This document shows positions 31,501 through 42,863 of a stretch of 64,000 nucleotides of DNA, one piece after another. Under the pieces are notes generated by a model. The model worked only from the letters and a program-made list of their open reading frames with translations. It was not told where the DNA came from and did no database searches. The DNA comes from Terebella lapidaria. Taxonomy: Eukaryota; Annelida; Polychaeta; Terebellida; Terebellidae. The stretch is taken from assembly GCA_949152475.1 (NCBI GenBank), contig OX424556.1, forward strand, positions 11,404,664-11,468,663, written 5' to 3'. The first letter of the stretch is position 1. Each line of letters opens with the position of its first letter. A program made the translations under genes and the position numbers.

Positions 31501-33143
31501 TGTATTACATAGTGTTCTTGATAATATTATAGATGTCCTGGTCCATGCACAACAGGTCAGCGAAGAAATTAACATCTTGCTATTGACAAGTAAACATCAT
31601 TATTAAATGTATTCAACAGATAATATTGCAGTAGTTTGCAGAAGTCCATTAAAACACATTTTTGGGATATATAATTTTGATTGCATAAGAGAGTCGGCTA
31701 TCGGCTAGGTACAGAACATTGTAGTAATGGTCTCGACACGTGTCAGCACCAACCTGTTTCCCAGAACCCTGCTGATATACAGGATATTCTGTGGACAGGA
31801 ATATTGGACGCCCCGTCTTGTTCATAAAGAATTCCAAGGGTGGATAGCCTATAACAGACAGTCACACTCGAAAGTTTTGCACAAATTTGCGAAGATTATA
31901 ATTTTTTTCACCCTTTTCACAAATTTCTTCATATAATAACATAATAAGTTTGACATTATGGTAAACAATCTGATCACGGCCATGAACTGTTTGAAAATTG
32001 ATCAACATCAAAACCCTTCAAATACATCCAAATTATCACCCTTCAAGTAAACAAAAATCTGCAAGAATAACTGCTAGCACCAATATATGTACAAAGGTTT
32101 CTACCATCTACCGGTAGTACTCATCATTGATCAGTATTTTGTTCCTCAACATGATTAGATGCATGATACATGTTACATATACATGATACATGTGTACAAG
32201 CATGATACATGTTACATGCATGATACTTGTACATCATATGCTTTGATCACACCAACAACATGGCTGTAATGATTGATTAACGATTGTAATGGTATATGAT
32301 TGAAAGTTATATGTATGCAAAGGTGAAAGTGGGTCATATACCATCATCATAGGAAGCTGGATCCGAGTAACAGCCATCTAGTTTCAAGTAGTCCACCTGC
32401 CAGTCAGCAAAGGTCTCAGCGTCTATCTGAAGGTAGTACTCTGTCCCAGGATATCCGGCACATGTCTTGGTTCCAAAGTCTTCATAAATACCTAGCTTCA
32501 GGCCTTTGGAATGGATCTACAACATAATTTAAATATATTATCCACCATTAACTAGGCAAGACATATCATTCCATATTATAGCATAAAATTTAATTTATAA
32601 TTTAAAAATATTTAATATTGTGCTTTAACATTGTCATTAGTAGAGATGACCCCAAAGGCCAAACACTCCCAAACAACATGCATAGAATGATAGCAGGGCT
32701 ACACATATACACACATAGTCAGCAAGGCCCCTGATCCCATCTGGGAATCTCTGTGGATCAGCTTGTAATCTTCCGTTTGTATCTCGACTTGGAGCGAGCC
32801 AGCAGTCGTCCATGTTCACATATTCATACCCAGCAGACTTGTAGCCTTCAGAAACAAACAGGTCTGCCATGTTCTTGAATAATTGAGCACTGAAAGTTAT
32901 GAAATAATATCAGAATCTATGTAGAAAATATATTCATCATAAAATATCAATGCCACAGCAAAATGAACAGTAAACATATATGTAGGCTTACCTGATACAA
33001 TTGTCGGGATCATTTTTGCAATCAATATTGCATCTGAACCTTTCCCAGTCATTCCATCCCATAGGTGGAGTTCGACCCAAGCCATTGTCAAGTGCCAAAG
33101 CCACAGACACAAAGGCGAGTAACTTGAAACTGTGATGAAGCAT
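28579..33143 (-). CDS. Alpha-galactosidase A / alpha-N-acetylgalactosaminidase (GH27), two duplicated exons
   Basis: Lysosomal retaining glycosidase that removes terminal alpha-Gal or alpha-GalNAc. Exons: 32992-33143, 32715-32889, 32342-32516, then one of 31754-31848 (4a) or 30530-30621 (4b), one of 29722-29883 (5a) or 29339-29500 (5b), 28945-29142, 28579-28836. All are GT-AG; product 403-404 aa (human GLA 429, NAGA 411). [17 protein letters not shown] is a signal peptide, favouring this start over an in-frame Met 14 codons upstream. Conserved residues: MGW, NMDDCW, GIYEDFG, nucleophile Asp156 in YLKLDGC, acid/base Asp in the exon 5 copies (RNYxDxQDSW), and GPGxxNDPDM. The two copies of exon 4 differ at the substrate-selecting positions. 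It resembles GLA and NAGA about equally and may predate their split, so no single symbol is given. The next gene on either side is convergent SLAIN and divergent OFD1. Confidence 0.95.
29339..29500 (-). other. Alternative exon 5b of the GH27 gene
   Basis: 54 codons, phase 0 at both ends, acceptor TTGACAG and donor GTAAAA. It reads [16 protein letters not shown] and [10 protein letters not shown]. It retains the sugar-binding Arg, the acid/base Asp and the Cys that pairs with the exon 4 Cys. The usual Trp of GPGGWNDPDM is Phe here. Confidence 0.9.
29722..29883 (-). other. Alternative exon 5a of the GH27 gene
   Basis: 54 codons, phase 0 at both ends, acceptor GTTTTAG and donor GTAACA. It reads [16 protein letters not shown] and [10 protein letters not shown]. 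Compared with 5b it keeps the Trp of the NDPDM loop but has Ala in place of the Trp before the sugar-binding Arg. Both copies look functional. Confidence 0.9.
30530..30621 (-). other. Alternative exon 4b: NAGA-type specificity loop
   Basis: 92 nt, entering in phase 1 and leaving in phase 0. It encodes [24 protein letters not shown] across two readable parts. In human NAGA the loop is CSWPAY, with Ser188 and Ala191 making room for the N-acetyl group; here the same Ser and Ala fall at model residues 188 and 191. It keeps the disulfide Cys and an N-glycosylation site (NKT). Confidence 0.92.
31209..31293. repeat. Long hairpin in the intron between exons 4a and 4b
   Basis: Arms GTATAATA-ATAAATGGTGACT and AGTCACCATTTAT-TATTATAC enclose a second stem, GGGAAACAT/ATGTTTCCC, around a TTCGCC loop. 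Total about 85 nt. It could be a small foldback element or an RNA structure influencing the choice between the two exon 4 copies; the sequence alone does not decide. Confidence 0.7.
31754..31848 (-). other. Alternative exon 4a: alpha-galactosidase-type specificity loop
   Basis: 95 nt, same entry phase (1) and exit phase (0) as exon 4b, 1.13 kb upstream of it. It encodes [16 protein letters not shown]. Aligned to GLA (CEWPLY) it has Glu at the position of Glu203 and a bulky Val at Leu206, the pair that favours galactose over GalNAc. The usual disulfide Cys is Thr. It keeps the NKT glycosylation site. Confidence 0.9.
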
Positions 33144-33688
33144 GATCTGCAAAAGGATCACTCCGTAGAATAACTCTGGAAACATAGCTGAATTTTTTCT
33201 CCCACAACTTGACGATTACACTATATAGACCTGGAACAGTGTTACATGTAGCATAAAGTGCCACTCTGGATAAATGTGTGTGAGACACCGACGGGCATAA
33301 CCAATCAGCACCATGCTATCATCCAATCATAGCCTATGTCTCAGATTGCCCACGTAACATGGGGAGTGAATATAACGGCCTTTTGTGTATTATAGCATAA
33401 CACATGTTCAATCAGAAGGTGGCAGTGTACAACAAATCGAGCACACGAGGTGAGAACATTTGACATGCACCGCGGGAGAGTGACATTGCTCACGCAAGCA
33501 GCCCTAGCTTGGAAACAAACAGCCCTAGCTTGGGCTAACATAGGAGTTTGTGTAGAGTGACCACTCACGAAACAGTGGCAAGGAACGGGAAATGTTTCAT
33601 AATGACTTACAAGATTGTGACATAAAGAATGAAAACATGGCACTTACGGCAACTTGATGAAGTAATTCATGAAAAGATGATATCAATG
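33144..33688. promoter_or_regulatory. Upstream region of the GH27 gene (probable promoter)
   Basis: No coding exon seen. An open frame of 100 codons on the minus strand (33341-33643) has no recognisable domain. It contains a short direct repeat (CAGCCCTAGCTTGG twice near 33.5 kb). It presumably holds the promoter; no confident core element was identified. Confidence 0.3.
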
Positions 33689-34120
33689 CCCCAGAGCAAG
33701 AACCCTGTAAGTCATATTTGGTAAAGTTCTCATGAGAGACAAAAAACTAAATGGTTACTTTGGAATGATGATTTATTATATGGTAAAGCACAAGCTGATG
33801 GCTACTTTTCATAGGAAATGATTGCAATAAATTGTAAGCTTGCAACAAATTTAGATTTTAGTCAATTGCAATTAATTCATAGTTACAGGGTTTTGGTGCT
33901 GAAAATTCATGGAAAATCCCAGTGCAAGAACCCTGTTACTTAATTTACAGGCTTTTGACCCCGGAACTTCATCATATTGTCAAGTGCAAAAACACTGTAT
34001 GTTGACTTACAGGGTTCTAGCTCTGGCAGTTCCTTGAATAATTTGTTGTGAAAACTGTACAAATTGACATACAGGGTTTTGACTCTGAAATATTGTTTGA
34101 TGTCAGAGCCTTGTACAGAG
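33689..34120. repeat. Degenerate tandem repeat with ACAGGGTTTT / AAGAACCCTGT inverted words
   Basis: CAAGAACCCTGTAAGTC-like and TTACAGGGTTTTGRC-like blocks recur at about 33700, 33890, 33940, 34010 and 34070, spacing about 65 bp in the better part. Neighbouring blocks are complementary, so each unit can fold into a hairpin (AACCCTGTA…TACAGGGTT). No coding capacity. Confidence 0.65.
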
Positions 34121-35631
34121 AGTTAGCTTCGCAAATTTAAATTTGTGCAATGTATTCATAATTATTATATACTCATAGATGATATCATCAAGAAATGCCT
34201 CCAGATTGTACACATCATACACATTTACGGTGGGTAAATAAAACACCTAACATGGTTTTATTTAAGCACCCAACATTATACTGTACTAAGTGTTTAAACT
34301 TAAGGAAATATCAAGCAGAATTTGTTGTCCATGTACAACTTGCCTATGATATCTCCTGAAGCACATAATTATGAAAAGTAATGAAGAATTGCTTCATGGA
34401 AAATACAGGGCTAATTAGCGTAAATCCAAGATGGCTCCCAAAATAAAGTTCTTTCCATTTTGTGGACGGGTATCCATAAATCCATTATTGGGTCTGGAAT
34501 CAGGTTTGTAGTCATACTGATTCATGTGAAATCAATAGCAAAGGTATCAATAACATACCATAATTTCTGCCATATATATATATTTCTGATATAGCCTGCG
34601 ATATGGATGTTGATTTCTTTCAAATGAGCCAAATGTAGTAATATTGACCCTGTATATTCACACAACTACTTGTTCATGGTCATAAAATATCACACTCAAT
34701 CGTGAAAATATACTCAGTCGTGAAATCAATCATGGCATCGATGTAGTTGAAATCTTCAACCTCTCCATGTCGTAGAAAAATATTCCTGTGAAGGTTACTT
34801 CGTAATGCACTTGAAGTAAAAATCATTAGGGCCTATGTGGTTACTTTTACACACACATCTGAATAGTTTTACTTTGTCATTTTCATTTGTGATGGATGCC
34901 ACGGAGGGTCAAAGTTACGTTCATTCCGATCGTATTTTCAGCATCAAAGAGTGGTACAAATACAGGCCAATATCTCGGAAATTAAGTTGGTGACCCCCCT
35001 ATTTTATTTCTGTTTTGGACTCCATACATTATTCTTGACACTTTGTAAAATTTTAAAGAAATTCTATCAAGCGTTTTTTTCGTAGCGTTAAAAAACAGTG
35101 CGAAAGAGGCAGTGAAAATGAGCATTATTTGGCCTGTTCATTTACACTCAAGTTGTGGTACATCCCTGGGACATTATGTGCCATGGTTGCTTAACTTATC
35201 AGTAATTTTTACTCCAAATAAAACATAATCATTTAACATTGATTTGACTAGGCCTTTTTTTTGTTTGTTATGTTGTCCCCCTACCCCTCACTCCCCCCGA
35301 GTTCGTCACTGGCCCTCCCCACTTTTGCAAGGATGGCTCTAAGAGAGCCAGGCAGAACATAATAATAATGTTGGCACGACGGTTTATTATTTTTCATTGA
35401 ACGCCACGATTTTTGGGTATAATTAGTTTCAGTTACCTATAATCTCTTCACTAGCAGCAGTTTAGCAGTCGAGGAAGTGAGTTATATACAAGAAATTTCC
35501 ACGCGAGCACCCCCTACGGTCGACTACGTCATTTATTCTGTTGTTGTGGTAGGCCTCAGAATGCATTTGCACTTTATGACATCGTTTTATCATGTCTCGC
35601 ACATTGTTTGTATTATCAACGACGATTATGT

Positions 35632-35663
<32 letters not shown>

Positions 35664-38193
35664 GGGGGTGGATGCTCGGAAATAGGCACGTCACCTGTAT
35701 CAGTTGCTCATTACAAATACAATATCATTACTATCTTCATATATATTTCTTCATATATCATTATCATCGGCTGTTTAGTGTTTACCTGTAAATAAATCAT
35801 CAACAAATCAAGGACCAGTATGAAAATTCATCAATGATCACTGTCTACTTCATCTATATCATGTGACATTACAAACCATGTGACAAGTGCTGCGTTCGTG
35901 TGGTCCCAGTAAAAATCATGCAGTTCCAACATCACCACTGCATGATGATCATGTGTTCATACGGATTGTATGAATCCTATGTACACGCGGTAACAAGCTG
36001 TGTAATACTGCTAGTCGGACGATTTGATTCTAAACTATTTGTTAAAAATTAGTTAGCCCCAATGTTAAATATAGCCCCATCGTAGAATTTTTTGGTAAGC
36101 ACACGATTTTCTACATTTGCTTGGTGTTGTATAGCTGTGCAATCTTTTGAGAGCAGCATGTGTTGCATCCCTTGTGTCTCTGGTCTAATATTACAAATAT
36201 TGGATGTTGAGGAGTCCAATATACAGTTTATGCCGAGGTCAATATGACATTTCTGAATCCCGTAAAGTCAGAAATACTTGACGAGAGATCTCTCTTTATG
36301 TATTTCTGGTAAAGTGTATATTGGACGACTTTCAACATCCAACATTTGCTATATTATTTTCCAATGAATTTAGGAGAAACCCAGAGTGGGGAAAACCCAC
36401 ATGTACACGCGCTCTGATTGTGGTCCTGATAAGCACGTACCGGATCGTCATTATACATTTTTGCTGTCCAATATAGACACAAGTATAACGCCATGTTTTA
36501 GGAAACATGGCAGAAAAAACCCCGGCCCTTTTATGTGTACGTGTTTCCCATGGACTCACAAATTTGAATTCAACACATTCAATACACAATCAACACATAT
36601 ATATGAATAACTCACAACAATATTTGTACAGTTCATATAAAAAGTCACACAATCAGTCACATCAAAGTAAATGAAACAGGAAATTGTGTACACCCTCAGC
36701 CAACTTATCTCCCCCAAGTCCACTTAGATGTACGGTATCCTTGCCAGATCGCCAGTGCCAGTCTTTGGACCTAGCCGTCGGCAGCTCTGTTAAAAACATC
36801 CTACTAAATTCCTGCTCCATAAGTCGCCCAAGAATCTGGAAACTATCTTCTAGTTTAAAATCTCACATTCCCAACATGCCCCAAAACGTCACCATAGGTT
36901 TAAATATATTCACGTAGAGGCGGCAGGATTTGATGAATAGGCCTAAAGTGTATGTGTACAGCCGTATTACAATGGATAGATGTCTAACCGATCCTGCACA
37001 TTAGGCCCCTAGGCATATGTACAAAATTCCATAGCAGGGCTCATATAAAACTGGAATAAAGGTTATACCTATTGCCGGGTTTTTAAGTACCCGTGGTCAA
37101 AAGCACGGATTCGGCACGGTTTCTTATGGCGGTCTTGGCTATTAAAGGCGATCGCGCTTGTGAAGCAACAAAATTTCTCATGCTTCAGTTTTATTATGCT
37201 ACACGCTTGATTGCCCCACGAAAAATGACCTAACAGGCCTAAAGCAACTGTAATATTTCGAAAAGATAATTTTAAACTATTCTCTGAAATGCTTACACCT
37301 AGTTTAATCACTGTCTGTCGCTGCAATACAACATATTCTTAGTGATTACTTGTTGGCGTAGTTATATAACGCAGTGATTATGTCTGGGGCGGTTCAAATA
37401 TGAGAAGTTCCAAAATAACCGGCAAGAGAATCGGTAATTGCACTTGCGAATTCATACCAGCCGAAAACTCATTTGAAACAGCACTTCTCATTGTCATTCA
37501 AATTCTTATTTTTAGTATAGTGATACTAGTATTAGCAGTGTTTTTAAATCAGTTAAGCAGAATGTATCGGCTTTTATTGCAAATTCGCGAAACCAACACC
37601 AATGTATGCTGAATCTAAGAGAGTCGTCCGAGAGTCGGAAGACAGGAGATACATAGGGTGAGGTCAACGACAATCACATATACCCGGCCCTGAGGGGCCG
37701 GGAATAAAACGTGTACCAACACGTACCTGCTCTCTGAAATGGAGTGGAAACCCTCGGTTGTGGAGCTGGATCACAGCGACGCCACACTCAAGGTCATTGG
37801 ATGTGGATAGAGCCACCACATCACATGAACATCCCCAGGACCGCTCCGAGCTTGAGCATCTAACCCGTTAATTTCTGTTTTCCCTTAACTCACATGGGGT
37901 ATAGCTATAGTATTGGGGGGGGGGGGGGGTCACACTACGTGAACTATTCCGCACACTGATAGGCATATTAGGCCTGGTACGGCGAGACGAATATTGTTCA
38001 CTTCTGAGCTTTCAGTTTTTCCACAATAATTTATAATCAATTTGATAACTGCATATTCTGTACAACTTGTTAACACAAAAACGCGTGATCTGCACTCCAC
38101 GATCTGCACTGAGTCCGCATGAACGCAGCATTTCTTTCCGTGGTCGACTTCGATATTGAACTTTAGTTAACTCTGTTAAGAGGCGCATACTTG
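34121..38193. other. Gene-poor interval with simple repeats
   Basis: No convincing exon. It contains a (TG)n then G-rich tract at about 35629-35670 and a fragment of foldback element P at about 36050-36240 (TTAGCCCCAATGTTAAATATAG). A G run lies near 37916. A GC-rich hairpin (CCCGGCCCTGAGGGGCCGGG) lies at about 37683-37702. An open frame at 37400-37612 is listed separately. Confidence 0.5.
37400..37612 (+). CDS. Doubtful small ORF with one hydrophobic segment
   Basis: A 70-codon frame from ATG to stop. Residues about 28-50 form a strongly hydrophobic stretch (ALLIVIQILIFSIVILVLAV) followed by basic residues, so a translated product would be a small single-pass membrane protein. No family is recognised, no splice or promoter context supports it, and such frames arise by chance in AT-rich DNA. 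Confidence 0.12.
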   Translation: MRSSKITGKRIGNCTCEFIPAENSFETALLIVIQILIFSIVILVLAVFLNQLSRMYRLLLQIRETNTNVC

Positions 38194-38213
38194 TAAATCG
38201 AACAGGTAGTGTT

Positions 38214-40446
38214 CAATTCAATTCAATTCAATTCATTTTATTCAACACAACATCCAACACTACAAGTATGGTTAATACAATAAAATTGAAATAATTGTGT
38301 TGAAAGGAGAATGCAAGAAGCGAAAGCTTGTACAAGGCATTCCCCCATAACAATAATAATGATAATATAAGAATCACCCAAATTATGATACATTATACTT
38401 CAGAAAGTAGTAATGTACAACACAGTAACTTGAGGAAAAAATAAAAAATAAATAAATAAAAAATATATATCAATCTTGTGCTTGTACTGGATTATAATCT
38501 GAAATGTATTTTGCTTTTAGACAAGTTTTGAATCTGGTAATATGTCTAATGCTACGAATTTGACTCTATAAACAATATTTGAATGTTAGGGGGTAACAGG
38601 TGATTTTTAGCTTGATAAACAATTAGAAGCGTTTTCAAGTTTACTATATCTTTAAATTTCAATAACTTGTATTTGATAAAAATTGCATCTGTGTGTTCCC
38701 TATAGTGAGCTTTATCAACCAACCTAACTGCCTGTTTCTGTAACTTTATAATATTAAGTAAGCTAGTTTCATAAGTGTTTCCCCAAATCTCTGAAGCATA
38801 ATTCAAATAAGGCAAAACTAGGGTACATGTACAATAAAGCGTATGAAGACTTGAGCTATCTAGTATGTGTTTTACTCTGTACAAAATGGAAATATTTTTA
38901 GCTAAATTTTTACATACTGAGTTTATTTGTACATTCCACTTTAAATTTTTATCAATATGAACTCCCAAAAACTTTGTAACTTGGACTTGTTCTATATTTA
39001 CACCACCTATTTTTACAGCATTGTTATTAAATACCTTTGTATCATTTTTGAATACCATGAAGTTAGTTTTTTGTACATTAAGTGAAAGTTTGTTCAGTTT
39101 AAACCAAATATTAATATATTCCAATTCTTCATTTAATATTGCAAATGCACTGTTGATATTTTTATGAGTATAAAATATATTGGTATCATCAGCAAACAAT
39201 ATGAATTTAACTTTACTAGATACATTGGCCAAATCATTTATGTAAAGTAAAAAAAGCAACGGTCCTAGAATTGAGCCTTGTGGAATACCACATACAACTT
39301 GATTAAAATCTGAATCGGTGTTATTATAGCACACATACTGTTGACGGTTATTCAGGTATGATTTAATCCATTTATAACAAATTCCCCGTATTCCATAATG
39401 GTCAAGTTTAGCTAACAAAATGTTGTGATTTATTGTATCAAACGCCTTTTTTAAATCTATGAATACACCAACCGTAGAGAGTTTTCTATCATAACTACTA
39501 GAGATATCTTCTAATAAGTCAATTAGTGCTAGTGATGTTGAATGATTTTCACGGAACCCATATTGCCCATTATATAAGAGATCAAATTTATTAAGTTAAC
39601 GAAACAAATTAGTCTGTTGTAGAAAAGTTTTTCTAAGATTTTTAATAATTGTGATAGGATAGAAATTGGTCTATAATTTGAGAATAATTGTTTGTCCCCA
39701 CCTTTGAACAGCGGAATAACTTTAGCGATTTTCATTTGATCGGGAAATTTACCGCATTCCATAGATTTGTTGCAAATACTTGTTAAGGGTGTGATAATGT
39801 GAGAAATACTTTGCTTTATAATTTGCATATTTACTCCAATGTTATCACAGGAAGTTTTGCAGGCAAACTTAGAGACAATTTTCAATATTTCTTCTTCAGT
39901 TGCTGGTTGTAAATACAATGAGTGCGGGTTATCCTTTCCCAGGTATTCTTTGGAACATTTGTTTGGTATCAAATTTATTTTTTTTAGCCAGCGTTGGTCC
40001 AATGTTGACAAAATAATTATTAAAAGAATTGGAAATATCTTTAGTGTCATGAACCAGCTTGTTTCCAATCAAGAATGCTGTATTCATTTCAGCTGATTCG
40101 CTTTTTCTACGAGTTATATCATTTAGAATAGACCATGTTTTTTTCAAATTGTTTTTATGCAACATGAGTTCATTTTTATAAAACATCTTCTCAGCTGCTC
40201 TAAGTATAGTAGTGAGTTTGTTTTTGTACTTCTTGTACTTGTTTTCTGCATCAGTGGTTCTGTACTTCAAAAAACTCATGTAAAGATGTTTTTTCTTATT
40301 TATAGCATTCAACAAACCAGTTGTTAGCCAAGGCTTTTTTTTGTTGTTCTTGACTTTCACTCGTAGTGTTGGACTGATATGTCCCGAGTCTCGCTCACCA
40401 TATCGTGACTTTTATGGTTGGACTCAGTGTATCAGTAGCACTCTCT
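38214..40446 (-). mobile_element. 5'-truncated CR1/L2/Jockey-type LINE
   Basis: The minus strand carries a reverse transcriptase in pieces. A linker region (KKPWLTTGLLNAINKK, 39929-40360) comes first, then the N-terminal fingers (KVIPLFKGGDK, NYRPISILSQLLKILEK; 39529-40068). The palm is 38552-39418 (GIPQGSILGPLLFLLYINDL, FADDT) plus the thumb (VTKFLGVHIDKNLKW). The frame changes at least twice and the endonuclease domain is missing, so the copy is dead. The 3' end is a (TTGAA)n microsatellite at about 38214-38236 after ATTTTATTCAACACAACATCC (plus-strand view), typical of CR1/L2-like elements. Flanking 20-21-bp target duplications TAAATCGAACAG(A)GTAGTG lie at 38194-38213 and 40447-40467. Confidence 0.88.
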
Positions 40447-40467
40447 TAAATCGAACAGAGTAGTGTT

Positions 40468-42831
40468 GCACTCAGGTCTCATTATTTACAGTGTAAGACT
40501 ATTCAAGGGGAACACACAAAAAAGGGAAAATTTAAAAAAATGTTGCGAAAATGAGTCTTGTTTACAAAGAATGGCACATTCATTGCATTAATTATGGCTA
40601 ATATCCTAAAATCAGAGATATTTACCTAATTTCCCCTCCTCCAGTCGCCATTTTGTTTCCATAAACTCGGGTCGAACCTACGCCCGGGCAGGGTCGAGCC
40701 CGAGGGACATAAACGAATTCGACCCGTAACTTCGTAAATATAAAACGTAAACAGGAACATCGGATAAATGCGCCAGTATTTTGGTTTGATTGCTTGAGTT
40801 TATGTTTGGAATGGAAATCGTGCCCAAATGCAAGCTAATTTGGTTCAGGCTCAGATGAAGTTTGCGATTAATTTAATTTCATCAGAAATACACAAATATC
40901 AGAGTCCGATAAAGGATCGATCCCTAAAGGCACTATATAGCGGATACAGGTGGGGTGCGGGGGTTCCAGTAACAGCACCTTCATCGATGAAATGATAAAA
41001 CCCATTGAGACTCCGGCCTATAAAATGCTCCCAGGAAACGTACTGCGTAATGCTTTTTTCTCGGTTGGAGGTCGGGGATGAGGTTACGGCGGATCTCACA
41101 CTATTTGGGGGAATCAAGCAATCACATTATAGTCATTTTTTCACTATTGGAACCCTAGCTCGATCCACCCTCTTACAAATTCATGAATCCGCCTAATCAG
41201 TATAGATGTAGGCCCCTACATATGAATGAACTAAATCCGATATTTTGTTGAGATGTTTGAATGTTTGATTCACGCATTGAACTGGATGCACTTTGAAGCT
41301 GCAGACTCTGGGATAGATTTGGGATCACTATTTAAGATTCAAGTCAACTTCCATAGGCATAGGCCTATGTCTAGAACCAGATGGTCGGATTTGGAATTAG
41401 GGCTCCGACATAATCACGGAATCAATTTTGAGTTGTTTGGAATCAATCAAAACACATATCGTTTCAGCTAGACTTTGTCGCACAGTGAATCCGGATTCGG
41501 TATCTTACTTTGTTCCATTATGGATTAAAACGAACAAGATAAGTTTGGATTCATATATTCATCTCTAGTTTGGATTCGTATTCGAACTCAGGTTCTAGCT
41601 CAGCTTGGCTCCAGGCTTTTAAGGCAAACTTGAAAATCTTTTCCTAGCTAGAGAAACACCCTAGCTACTCCATCTTTGAAGAATGTCGCCGATTGTGGCG
41701 TCCATAATGTAGGTTAAAGGAGGCTCACGGCTTTATACATGCAAAATTTAAAATAATGAGAACTCCTTGATACTTTCATCTCAAACTTATCTAGGGATGA
41801 TCTACCAGAAATTGAAATAAGAAAGATATGTCACCATGTTAATAAAAACATTATGGCATGTTTTCTGAGGCGTGTTTTTTTTACTATTTCGTGGCCTATT
41901 ATAACGGATGTTCAATGCAATTGTGTTATATGCCTGTTCAATTGTCTTTTTCGCTGTGCGTAGAAATAATAACATCTTGACAAATGTAGCATAAATATTG
42001 TTGGAAAACGAAAAAAATAAATAAAATATGATGTTACCATAGATATAATTCGCCAAAAACTGAGAAAAAATTGAACAATTGCATGAAAAACAGTATTGAC
42101 TGAATTATGTTTTTCAGCGTTCTGTAGTGTGTAAAATTGACTAGAGTGTGAAAAATAATAATATATTGACAAATTTAGCATAGATTTGTTGGAAAATGGT
42201 TTCCCCCCCCCCCCCCCCACCCAACATCTCACCCATTCACTTGAATTGTCAAACATACACCAGGGGAATGAATATGCGACATGCAGTTTATCTTGCTGGC
42301 TACATGTACTTTCAGGTCTGCCTCAACTGACGTCACCAACCACGTGACCCACACTGGAATCAGGATCAAAATCTTCGGCAATTTACTTGCTCGATTCCCG
42401 CTTACACGGGAACCAAGCAAGCAATCTACGGAAGGAATGCCTATTTGATTCCATATCTCGAAATCCATTGATTGTATTCGTAAAATTATTTCGAGTTCAT
42501 TGAAAACTATTCATAATAGGCTAAATGAAAAGCACTTTCATCGACATGCTACTAGGTCTTTAATGAGATTTCAACTGGTTGTGTTTACTGCATTCACCAG
42601 GTGGCGCTTCTTTCCCCATGAGCCTCGTTAAGATAGGGTTTAGATATTGGCACTTTCAAGTGAGAAATCATATATCAAATAAACAAAATTATCTTATCTT
42701 TCAATAATTATAGATCTATGGCATACACTTCTGTGGCGAAAAAAGATTGCACGATCGCTTCAGGGTTTTATTTACCTTCATTCCCGAAAAATGCATATTT
42801 TTGTTCAAAATGCTATCAAATTTCTATCAAA
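40468..42831. other. No gene seen
   Basis: About 2.4 kb without a credible exon. It contains a C homopolymer at about 42206-42221 and short GC-rich palindromic text near 40680-40720. The open frames lack recognisable domains. Confidence 0.45.
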
Positions 42832-42863
42832 AACTAGACGTCAAGGCCTAAAGATGCCTTGGA

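Noticed and set aside
33144-33185. Upstream Met (MFPELF…) as the GH27 start
   Set aside because: It would place the signal peptide internally. The Met at 33141-33143 gives a standard secretory signal directly before the mature [13 protein letters not shown] start.
35629-35670. G-run as a functional G-quadruplex site bound by ATRX
   Set aside because: It is a simple-sequence tract like several others in the window (37.9, 42.2, 44.5, 45.3, 45.4 kb); nothing links it to function.
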